Source: an uncultured Gammaproteobacteria bacterium
Lineage (GTDB): Bacteria > Pseudomonadota > Gammaproteobacteria > Pseudomonadales > Azotimanducaceae
Reading direction: 5' to 3'
DNA: 5,130 nucleotides
Assembly: GCA_913043075.1 (NCBI GenBank)
Contig: CAJWLI010000125.1
Location: 1 to 5,130 of the forward strand
This document shows positions 1-5,130 of this stretch, one piece after another. Position 1 is the first letter of the stretch; each line of letters begins with the position of its first letter. Under the pieces are notes generated by a model. It was given only the letters and a program-made list of their open reading frames with translations. It ran no database searches and was not told the DNA's origin. Made by a program: the position numbers and the translations under genes.

Positions 1-307
1 CGGGTAGAGATTCTTCGTCAACATCGGCTTCGCTCTGAGAGGGCGGCCTTTCTTCCTGGCTGTCAGCAACATCTGTCATGCCACTTTCATTATTTTCTTG
101 ACCTTGGATTTCCGCACTGCCATTCGTCGGTTCGGCATCATCTTTCGAATCCGCCGATTTTATATTTTCATCCTCCGGACCATCTGCTGCCTGATTCTCA
201 CCATTCGTTATAGTCTCTAAACCAGGATTAGGGGCATCAATTTCAGTCTCCGCGCCTGAATCCGTTGAGTTTTTATTTTCGTCCTGATTTTCGTCGGTAT
301 CAGCCAT
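1..307 (-). CDS. Acidic, probably disordered N-terminus of an unidentified protein (partial, runs off left edge)
   Basis: An open frame starts at ATG 307-305 and continues without a stop to the window edge, giving 102 visible residues beginning MADTDENQDENKNSTD. About 31 of these are Asp or Glu and only four are Lys or Arg. Asn, Ser, Gly and Gln are also common, and there is no hydrophobic segment, so this part is probably disordered, cytoplasmic and strongly negative. The start is supported by an AGAGGA ribosome binding site at about 314-319, right against the stop codon of the preceding gene; the gap between genes is 12 bp. It is therefore almost certainly the next gene of the flagellar operon. 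The sequence does not look like the start of FlhA, the usual gene after flhB. I do not recognise the family; the diagnostic domain must lie left of the window. Existence of the gene is well supported, function is unknown. Confidence 0.75.
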   Translation of the reverse strand, partial: MADTDENQDENKNSTDSGAETEIDAPNPGLETITNGENQAADGPEDENIKSADSKDDAEPTNGSAEIQGQENNESGMTDVADSQEERPPSQSEADVDEESLP

Positions 308-319
308 CTTTAATTCCTC

Positions 320-1801
320 TTAAAATATCCATAGGGGATCAAGTTCTCCCCCTTTTAAAATAAGGTATTTCTTGTTCTCGGTCGCCTTTAGATCTTGCTG
401 ACGCCTTGCATCTAACTCTGAAAAAGGTCCCAACAAAACCACCCAAAATCCGTTAATTTTCTTCGCAACTCTAAATTTTTCATTGCCGTTCTGACCTCTG
501 ATCCATCGGTCAGCAGAAGCTCTTCTTGAGAATGCCCCTGCCTGCAGATAATAGTCTCCTCCCACTATCGGTAAAGTAATCTTTCGTTCCAAATTTTTTG
601 TGATAGGTTTCCGGTTATTCAAACCAGCCGTTTCATTTTCAACTTTCTCGGAAGTTTCTCTCTTTACTTGTTTAATTTCTTTATTAGATACTTCGCTTGA
701 GGGTTCTGGAGTCGATAAAGTCACTGAACTCTGAGCTTCAACCTTGGAAACATATTCTTGTTTAGAGAAAACCTGATCTTTTTGTAGTACCGCTGAGTCT
801 TGCTTGAGATTTTCGGTTGAGTTTTTCTCCTCGCTAGAAGTTTTGGTTGCGCGAAGCGCTTCTGTGGCATTACCGGACAATTCTGAACTCGAGCTATCAT
901 TAGTAATGTTATCGCTCACCTTTAAAACCGAAAGACTTCCGATCAAATTCAAGACGCTCTGGTTTTCAGAGAGTTCTTTCCAGAAAAGAGCTCCCGTTAG
1001 ACTAAAGCTAAGAACCATGCACCCAATCATACCGGTTATCAATGGCAATTTATGCTCTGGATGCTTTTTGGGTAAGGAAGGCTTTTTCTTTTGGCTGGGC
1101 CGACTGAATTTTTTCTTGTCATGCCTGCTTGCGCCCTCTATCGGAATAATCTTAGGAGTCTCGGGCGCGGGAAAGTAATAGTCTAGGTCCTTCTCTGATT
1201 TGGGGTCATTTAACTCCGAAATCAGCTCCCGAGCTGTGTGTATTGACCCCCTTATACGTGCATTAGCCAAAAACACTGACTTCATGTCTGTGTCTGGCAA
1301 ATCGAATCTCCAGAGGTTAAGTCGAGCTTTCTTTGTCCACTTACTGAAATCAGGGGTTCTTACGACGATATTAGAGCAAGCAACCAATATAGATACACCT
1401 GAGGCCTTAAACTGATTGATGAGCCCTGCAGCCAGAGAAATAGATGCTAAATCTCCTGAGGCATTTGCGTTGTAGATCCAGAGTTCTCTTAAGCCTTTGT
1501 TCGGGGCACTTTTGCTAAAATTTTGGTTGTCATTCAAATTTTGATTAATTCTTTCAACCACTGACTCTCGATCGAGAGGACCTCTTCGGATGTTGCCCAA
1601 GCGCGGGTCTAGAAATACGTTTGATACAATCTCTCTTATGTAGTGATCAGATAACGAATATTTGTCTGATGTTATGGCAGCAGTTGATCCCGCGCCCCTG
1701 AGTCGCTCTACAACGGCCTCAATCATTTGGTCATCGTGATCACAAAAGGACGCATATTTAAGTGCTTTTTCCTCTGTTTTATTTTGATCGATAGCAGCCA
1801 T
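320..1801 (-). CDS. SPOR-domain single-pass inner-membrane protein, DamX-like layout
   Basis: This 493-residue protein has three parts. Residues 1-250 are predicted cytoplasmic and end in a very basic stretch (about 228-251, rich in KKK and PKK). One transmembrane helix lies at about 252-274. A Ser/Thr/Glu/Lys-rich linker (275-410) leads to a C-terminal SPOR domain at about 415-486, recognisable from YYLQAGAF, then RASADRW, then VVLLGPF. SPOR domains bind peptidoglycan, typically glycan strands stripped of stem peptides, so the C-terminus should be periplasmic. The layout resembles DamX and related cell-division proteins. In the N-terminal part, ELWIYNA (106-112), SILVACSN (137-144) and LNLWRFDLPD (161-170) alternate with helices as in AAA-type ATPases, but there is no Walker A GK(S/T); a degenerate ATPase-like fold is only an inference. 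The start ATG has AGAGG 8 nt upstream (1810-1814) and lies 20 bp after flhB, so it is co-transcribed. A role in flagellar placement or cell-wall passage is inferred from context. Confidence 0.85.
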   Translation of the reverse strand: MAAIDQNKTEEKALKYASFCDHDDQMIEAVVERLRGAGSTAAITSDKYSLSDHYIREIVSNVFLDPRLGNIRRGPLDRESVVERINQNLNDNQNFSKSAPNKGLRELWIYNANASGDLASISLAAGLINQFKASGVSILVACSNIVVRTPDFSKWTKKARLNLWRFDLPDTDMKSVFLANARIRGSIHTARELISELNDPKSEKDLDYYFPAPETPKIIPIEGASRHDKKKFSRPSQKKKPSLPKKHPEHKLPLITGMIGCMVLSFSLTGALFWKELSENQSVLNLIGSLSVLKVSDNITNDSSSSELSGNATEALRATKTSSEEKNSTENLKQDSAVLQKDQVFSKQEYVSKVEAQSSVTLSTPEPSSEVSNKEIKQVKRETSEKVENETAGLNNRKPITKNLERKITLPIVGGDYYLQAGAFSRRASADRWIRGQNGNEKFRVAKKINGFWVVLLGPFSELDARRQQDLKATENKKYLILKGGELDPLWIF

Positions 1802-1821
1802 TTTTATAACCTCTGTCTTGA

Positions 1822-2970
1822 TTAATTTAGGGTTAGTCCCTGTTCGTTGAATTGATAGTCTTTTGGTACCTTAGGCACTGGTTTGTCAGGTTTGGTTTCT
1901 TCGTTTTTCATGGCCTCGAGTCCGTAGACGTAAGCAATTACCTGAGCCACCGACACATAAAGGGCTTTTGGTATGAATCCACCAATTTCTGTAGTGAAAT
2001 ATAATGCCCTTGCCAACGGAGGAGCCTCAAAAAGGTGTATCTTGTTCTCTGAAGCGATTTCTCTGATTTTCTGAGCGATAAGACCTTTGCCTTTGGCAAG
2101 CAGAATAGGCGCAGTTCCGGCATCAGCGTCGTATTTTAACGCCACTGCAAAATGTTCTGGGTTGGTTATGATTACGTCGGCTTTAGGCACGTCTTGTAGC
2201 ATGCGTTGCTCAGCCATTTCGCGTTGTTTTTGTTTAATCTTTTGTCTGACTTCGGGTTGTCCTTCCATCTCCTTGAATTCATCTTTGATCTCTTGCTTGG
2301 ACATTTTTAATTTCTTGATGAAGTCGTATCTTTGGTAGGGAACATCAATTGCTGCAATTATTGCTAGGGCAGAGCAAATGATTATGGCTCCGAATAGAAC
2401 AAAAGATATTCCTGAATAAATGGCGGTGATTGTGTCTCCCCGCGATAAGGCTACTATCTCGTCATAATTAGCGTAAAAGTAGATGGCGGCGATTCCGCCA
2501 ACTAAGAGGAACTTAAGTATTGATTTTATCAGTTCTACCAACGCTTTTAGTCCAAAGATTCTTTCAAAACCTTTTATCGGATTTAATTTACTGATTTTGG
2601 GTGCCAAGGCCTTACCTGAGAACACAAAGCCATCCAAGCTGGTAGCGCCTCCAATGGCAAACAATATCGCTAAACCGAATACCGGCAGCAAAGTTAAGTA
2701 GGCCTCGCTGGCAAAACCAGCAAAACGCGTAATTAAGTTGCTGGGTTCGCCCAAGGGAACAGAAGAAATAATAAGGCTTGCTCCATAAAGCTCAAGAAGC
2801 GCCGGTCCTAGGTAAAAGCCCAGTAAGTAAATGCTTACTAAAAATCCTGTTGTCACTACCGCAATGGTTAAGTCTTGGGATCTTAGAACTTGTCCGTCCT
2901 CTCGCGCTTTTTCTAAACGGCGAGCGGTGGGCTCTTCTGTCTTGTCGTCTTGGGGAGTTTCTTCTGCCAT
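1822..2970 (-). CDS. flhB: Flagellar export switch protein FlhB, with NPEH cleavage motif
   Basis: FlhB sits in the inner membrane at the export gate and switches secretion from rod/hook to filament proteins after cutting itself. The 382 residues are the normal family length. Residues 1-30 have the typical charged start (DDKTEEPT, RRLEKAREDGQV). Four hydrophobic segments follow at about 35-58, 88-110, 143-167 and 184-208, then the conserved basic linker (KKLKMSKQEIKDEFKE, 220-235) and the cytoplasmic autocleavage domain. The cleavage motif reads N270-P271-E272-H273 where most family members have NPTH; the Asn-Pro bond that is cut is intact. EAPPLARALY (315-324) is also canonical. The C-terminus has a short Pro/Lys-rich tail beyond about 356. 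The ATG lies 3 bp after the fliR stop, with GGGA 6 nt upstream inside the end of fliR, so translation is probably coupled. Confidence 0.97.
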   Translation of the reverse strand: MAEETPQDDKTEEPTARRLEKAREDGQVLRSQDLTIAVVTTGFLVSIYLLGFYLGPALLELYGASLIISSVPLGEPSNLITRFAGFASEAYLTLLPVFGLAILFAIGGATSLDGFVFSGKALAPKISKLNPIKGFERIFGLKALVELIKSILKFLLVGGIAAIYFYANYDEIVALSRGDTITAIYSGISFVLFGAIIICSALAIIAAIDVPYQRYDFIKKLKMSKQEIKDEFKEMEGQPEVRQKIKQKQREMAEQRMLQDVPKADVIITNPEHFAVALKYDADAGTAPILLAKGKGLIAQKIREIASENKIHLFEAPPLARALYFTTEIGGFIPKALYVSVAQVIAYVYGLEAMKNEETKPDKPVPKVPKDYQFNEQGLTLN

Positions 2971-2973
2971 GAC

Positions 2974-3741
2974 CTATCCCAAAATCGCCTGTCGTAAAGT
3001 GTCAAAGCCTAAAAACCAGAGATTTTCGACTTGCTCAAACCAAATGACCATCGTGAGTATCAACATTATCAGGCCAGCTGGAATTAGTGCCGGAAATCCG
3101 ACTGCAAATACATTAAGACTTGGCGCAGCACGGGAGACGATCCCAAGCGAGGTATTCACTAGCAGCAGACCAAAAATAATTGGGAACGCGATTGCAATGG
3201 CTCCCAAAAACATGTGCGCGGACCAAGAAATGAAACCTTGTATAAAAACCATAGAGAGAGCGGCGGTCGCAATGGGTAGTGTTTCAAAACTTGAGGTTAC
3301 CATCGAAATCAATATGAGATGTCCCCCGAGACTCATGAAGAGAAGCAATCCTACGATCAGGAAAAATTGCGAAAGGGTAGGTATGTTACCCATATTCGGA
3401 TCAATCATATTTGCCATACTGAGACCCATCCCACCAGCGACGATTTGCCCCGCGCTAATAAGCGCTGCAAGCACGATCTGCAGGAATAGACCCATCAACA
3501 TTCCGATTGCGCCTTCCTTAGCAATTAGCCCGACGGCGTTAAATGAAAATGGATCAACAGACGGGGTCTCAACTATCGGCAGGATTAACCAGGTTACTGC
3601 GACAGCCAGGGCGATTTTTACTCTTAGGTTCACCGCAGAAGCTCCAAAGAAAGGGGCTGTCAGAAAAAACGCAGATATACGTATCATTGGCCAAAGGAAG
3701 CTCTGGAATAAAGCGGTTAGTTGAGGTAGCAGGATCTCCAT
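2974..3741 (-). CDS. fliR: Flagellar export gate protein FliR
   Basis: FliR joins FliP and FliQ in the helical export-gate complex within the MS ring. The protein has 255 residues, normal for the family, and is almost entirely hydrophobic, with about six membrane-type segments. Diagnostic stretches are FFLTAPFFG (25-33), the AGQIVAGGMGLSMANMIDP region (97-115), the GGHLILISMV stretch (139-148), and NTSLGIVSRAAPSLNVFAVG (196-215). The start ATG is 2 bp after the fliQ stop. No clear ribosome binding site precedes it (TTTAGCC only), so translation probably depends on coupling to fliQ. Its own stop is 3 bp before the flhB start. Confidence 0.96.
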   Translation of the reverse strand: MEILLPQLTALFQSFLWPMIRISAFFLTAPFFGASAVNLRVKIALAVAVTWLILPIVETPSVDPFSFNAVGLIAKEGAIGMLMGLFLQIVLAALISAGQIVAGGMGLSMANMIDPNMGNIPTLSQFFLIVGLLLFMSLGGHLILISMVTSSFETLPIATAALSMVFIQGFISWSAHMFLGAIAIAFPIIFGLLLVNTSLGIVSRAAPSLNVFAVGFPALIPAGLIMLILTMVIWFEQVENLWFLGFDTLRQAILG

Positions 3742-3743
3742 GG

Positions 3744-4013
3744 CTAAAGAGTCATTGTTCGTATTCTCTCGAACACGGTTTCGAAGTAATCAATTAGAAT
3801 AGCGATCTGCCACTCTCCAAATATTGCTAGGGCGACCGCCATTACAGCGAGTTTTGGGATAAAGCTCAGAGTCATCTCTTGAATTGACGTGGCGGCTTGC
3901 AAAATCCCAATTATCAGGCCGGTGGCAAGCGCTGCACCTAGGACAGGACTCGCTATTAGAACCATCACGGTTAATGCCTCTATCGCTATGTCCATTACTA
4001 ATCCCACTTCCAT
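3744..4013 (-). CDS. fliQ: Flagellar export gate protein FliQ
   Basis: FliQ is the small two-helix subunit that packs several copies around the FliP-FliR core of the export gate. The 89-residue length is exactly typical. Two hydrophobic hairpin segments (about 14-38 and 51-75) flank the conserved ILQAATSIQEMTLSFIPK stretch (37-54), which is the family signature. A strong AGGAGA ribosome binding site lies just upstream, overlapping the fliP stop codon (TAGGAGA); the gap to fliP is 9 bp. Confidence 0.97.
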   Translation of the reverse strand: MEVGLVMDIAIEALTVMVLIASPVLGAALATGLIIGILQAATSIQEMTLSFIPKLAVMAVALAIFGEWQIAILIDYFETVFERIRTMTL

Positions 4014-4022
4014 TGATCTCTC

Positions 4023-4796
4023 CTAGGCAAAAGTCGACACGAGTGAACCGGTTATCAGACCCCAGCCGTCAACGAGCACGAAAAGAAGCAGTTTGAACGG
4101 GAGAGAAATCATCATCGGAGAGAGCATCATCATCCCCATGGACATCAGAATACTTGCGACAATTAGATCAATAATCACGAAAGGGATATAAAGCATAAAG
4201 CCGATGGTGAATGCGGTTTTTAGTTCTGAAGTCACGAATGCCGGAACCAGAGTAGATATCGGAATCTCGCTGCGTTCCGTTACGGGACCCTGCTCAGCCA
4301 TCTCCATAAACATTAGAAGATCTTTTTCTCGTACCTGTGCAAGCATAAAATCCCGAAGCGGGGGGAGGGCGTTGTTTAGGCCTTCTTGGAAGGATATTTC
4401 CTCGTTTTCAACTGGGACATAGGCGGCCTCGTATATTTGATCCATCACGGGTTTCATAATGAATATCGAAAGAAAAAACGCGATACCCAGGAGAACCTGA
4501 TTGGGAGGCGTTTGTCCGGTGCCCAATGCCTGCCTTAAAAGGGATAAAACAATTATAATTCGGGTGAACGACGTCATCAGAATGACTATAGACGGAACGA
4601 TGGTTAGCACCGTCATGAGCACAAGAATTTGTAAGGAGAGGCCGTACTCAGACCCTTCTTCGTTTGACGTCAGGAGCGTTAGCGCGGGACCACTATTAGC
4701 GAATACGTCAGATGCCCCAAAGAATAAAAAAAGGCAGAGAAGGGAGAAACTCCCGATCTCTGCTAGGGGCTTAAGACTTATGTTTTCTGGTCTCAC
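4023..4796 (-). CDS. fliP: Flagellar export gate protein FliP, GTG start
   Basis: FliP is the main subunit of the flagellar export gate. From the GTG chosen here the protein has 257 residues, matching the family. It begins with a signal peptide (hydrophobic core about 16-28, probable cut after DVFA at 33), as is usual for FliP. Signature stretches are TSFTRIIIVLSLLRQALGTG (75-94) followed by QTPPNQVLLG (95-104), TSELKTAF (189-196), and FVLVDGW (239-245). The MMM cluster at 222-224 corresponds to the methionine ring described as the gate's gasket. The frame is open to an ATG at 4952, which would give 309 residues with an extra 52-residue N-terminus of unlike composition. I prefer GTG 4796-4794 because AGGA lies 6 nt upstream (4803-4806) and the sigma-54 promoter at 4832-4848 would start transcription downstream of that ATG. 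TTG at 4799-4797 is an alternative start one codon earlier. No fliO precedes it. Confidence 0.95.
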   Translation of the reverse strand: MRPENISLKPLAEIGSFSLLCLFLFFGASDVFANSGPALTLLTSNEEGSEYGLSLQILVLMTVLTIVPSIVILMTSFTRIIIVLSLLRQALGTGQTPPNQVLLGIAFFLSIFIMKPVMDQIYEAAYVPVENEEISFQEGLNNALPPLRDFMLAQVREKDLLMFMEMAEQGPVTERSEIPISTLVPAFVTSELKTAFTIGFMLYIPFVIIDLIVASILMSMGMMMLSPMMISLPFKLLLFVLVDGWGLITGSLVSTFA

Positions 4797-4831
4797 CAAA
4801 TTTCCTAAAAAATAGTTTGGAACTCTCTCAA

Positions 4832-4848
4832 AGCAAAAACGGGGCCAA
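4832..4848 (-). promoter_or_regulatory. Sigma-54 (RpoN) promoter for the fliPQR-flhB operon
   Basis: Reading the minus strand the site is TTGGCCCCGTTTTTGCT. Compared with the family consensus YTGGCACGRNNNTTGCW it differs only at two positions (C for A and C for G in the ACG part). The invariant GG (4846-4845) and GC (4834-4833) have the required 10 bp between them. Transcription should start at about 4821, giving a leader of about 25 nt that contains the fliP ribosome binding site. Sigma-54 control of early and middle flagellar genes is established for polar flagella in Pseudomonas and Vibrio (FleQ/FleR and FlrA/FlrC activators); its use here is inferred. Confidence 0.75.
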
Positions 4849-4908
4849 CTTAAAAAAATCATATAAAACATACACTTAAGAAATACCAACATTTTTTTGG
4901 TGTTGTTG

Positions 4909-4924
4909 TGTCGGCATTCCGACA
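4909..4924. promoter_or_regulatory. 16 bp perfect palindrome, candidate activator-binding site
   Basis: TGTCGG-CATT-CCGACA is a perfect 6+6 inverted repeat with a 4 bp centre. Its centre lies about 95 bp upstream of the predicted sigma-54 start at 4821, a normal distance for binding by an enhancer-binding protein. It also has the TGT-N10-ACA outline known for NifA sites, although the flagellar activators FleQ, FlrA and FlrC are not known to me to use this sequence. It lies between the two divergent promoters and could serve both. The alternative reading is a terminator hairpin (listed separately). Confidence 0.35.
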
Positions 4925-4933
4925 TTTTTTTTT
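4909..4933 (+). terminator. Possible plus-strand intrinsic terminator
   Basis: The palindrome TGTCGG/CCGACA with loop CATT is followed immediately on the plus strand by nine T residues (4925-4933), the form of a Rho-independent terminator. No plus-strand gene lies to its left within the window, so it would stop only antisense transcripts crossing the fliP region, or a small RNA, and shield the transglycosylase promoter that begins 3 bp later. On the minus strand no T run follows the hairpin, so it would not terminate in that direction. Confidence 0.45.
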
Positions 4934-4935
4934 GC

Positions 4936-4944
4936 TGGTATACT
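4936..4944 (+). promoter_or_regulatory. Extended -10 promoter for the transglycosylase gene
   Basis: TGGTATACT matches the extended -10 form TGnTATAAT with one mismatch in the hexamer. No good -35 hexamer lies 16-18 bp upstream, which is tolerated for extended -10 promoters. The start would be at about 4951, leaving a leader of about 32 nt before the ATG at 4983. Confidence 0.4.
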
Positions 4945-4971
4945 TCGGACATCCCCTAAAAACAGAGCGCT

Positions 4972-4986
4972 ATGAAAACTCGATGA
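4972..4986 (+). other. Four-codon leader ORF (MKTR) overlapping the transglycosylase start
   Basis: ATG AAA ACT CGA TGA is a complete mini-ORF whose TGA overlaps the transglycosylase ATG in the form ATGA (4983-4986). The only purine-rich ribosome binding candidate, AGAG at 4964-4967, is 4 nt from this first ATG but 15 nt from the second. This could be a translational coupling device. A chance ATG is the main alternative. Confidence 0.3.
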
Positions 4987-5130
4987 AAATCCCATGCCTC
5001 ATTACAAGCTTTTTCTTCTTGTTTTCCGTCCATTCAGAATTAAGGGCGGAGTTGATTTATGGGTTTCCTTATAGCCAATGTTTCGAGCAGTCGGCAACCG
5101 AGCATGGGCTTGACGCGACCTTCATCGCTG
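4983..5130 (+). CDS. Exported lytic-transglycosylase-like protein (N-terminus, runs off right edge)
   Basis: The frame is open from ATG 4983 to the window edge, 49 residues. It starts with a short signal peptide (MKIPCLITSFFFLFSVHS, probable cut after ELRA at residue 22). The mature part has the look of the first helix of the SLT lysozyme-like fold in the IagB family: CFEQSATEHGLDATFIA, compared with the usual C-F-x-x-A-x-x-Y-x-(I/V)-x-P-x-L-L-x-A-I-A. The catalytic Glu would lie just beyond the edge, so activity cannot be confirmed. Such enzymes cut glycan strands in the periplasm, and small members often accompany type III secretion, pilus or conjugation systems. The gene is divergent from fliP with 186 bp between the starts. 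No strong ribosome binding site sits at the usual distance; the ATG overlaps the stop of a four-codon ORF (4972-4986), suggesting re-initiation. Confidence 0.7.
   Translation, partial: MKIPCLITSFFFLFSVHSELRAELIYGFPYSQCFEQSATEHGLDATFIA

Noticed and set aside
804..1415. Two plus-strand open frames opposite the SPOR-protein gene
   Set aside because: They are antisense to a gene with a clear SPOR domain and ribosome binding site and have no supporting features of their own.
2831..3724. A 297-codon plus-strand open frame opposite fliR and the start of flhB
   Set aside because: It lies wholly antisense to two well-conserved genes, has a Ser/Ile/Arg-rich composition typical of a mirror frame, and shows no domain or convincing ribosome binding site.
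4551..4560. TATAAT on both strands (AATTATAATT) as an internal promoter in fliP
   Set aside because: The bases encode the conserved consecutive isoleucines of the TRIIIVLS motif, and no good -35 hexamer lies at the right distance on either strand.
4854..4867. IHF binding site between the palindrome and the sigma-54 promoter
   Set aside because: AATCAT resembles the first half of the consensus, but the TTR half is missing at the required spacing.
4848..4890. Sigma-70 promoter for fliP (TTGGTA-N17-TTATAT on the minus strand)
   Set aside because: Spacing is acceptable, but both hexamers are weak and the region is simply A+T-rich; the sigma-54 site nearby is a far better match. It could still be a weak secondary promoter.
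4797..4952. N-terminal extension of FliP from ATG 4952
   Set aside because: The extra 52 residues precede a normal signal peptide, FliP homologues are about 245-257 residues long, and the sigma-54 promoter lies inside the extension.
1..5130. CRISPR array, tRNA or rRNA gene, insertion sequence
   Set aside because: No regularly spaced direct repeats, no cloverleaf or rRNA-like segments, and no transposase or terminal inverted repeats were seen.

Overview
The window carries the membrane core of a flagellar type III export apparatus. On the minus strand, read right to left, fliP, fliQ, fliR and flhB form one very tight gene string. Their motifs are close to those of Gammaproteobacteria. Moderate A+T content, a sigma-54-type promoter in front of fliP and the fliPQR-flhB order suggest a free-living, probably polarly flagellated gammaproteobacterium. 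The organism assignment is an inference and is only moderately secure.

Layout from right to left: (a) 4983-5130, plus strand, the start of an exported lytic-transglycosylase-like protein that runs off the right edge; (b) 4797-4982, a 186 bp divergent control region with a near-consensus sigma-54 promoter firing left into fliP, a 16 bp perfect palindrome about 95 bp upstream of that promoter's expected start, and an extended -10 element firing right into the transglycosylase gene; (c) 2968-4796, fliP, fliQ, fliR and the start of flhB, with gaps of 9, 2 and 3 bp; (d) 1822-2970, flhB, with an NPEH variant of the usual NPTH self-cleavage motif; (e) 320-1801, a 493-residue single-pass membrane protein with a C-terminal SPOR (peptidoglycan-binding) domain and an N-terminal cytoplasmic domain I cannot assign firmly; (f) 1-307, the acidic N-terminus of another protein that runs off the left edge.

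FliP, FliQ and FliR build the export gate inside the MS ring. FlhB docks on it and controls the switch from rod/hook to filament substrates. The SPOR protein continues the same operon 20 bp after flhB, and the transglycosylase gene is divergent from fliP, so the export-gate operon has a peptidoglycan-binding gene on one side and a peptidoglycan-cleaving gene on the other. The most interesting hypothesis here is a linked module that opens or senses the cell wall at the site of flagellar assembly. The usual neighbours fliO (before fliP) and flhA (directly after flhB) are not at their expected positions.
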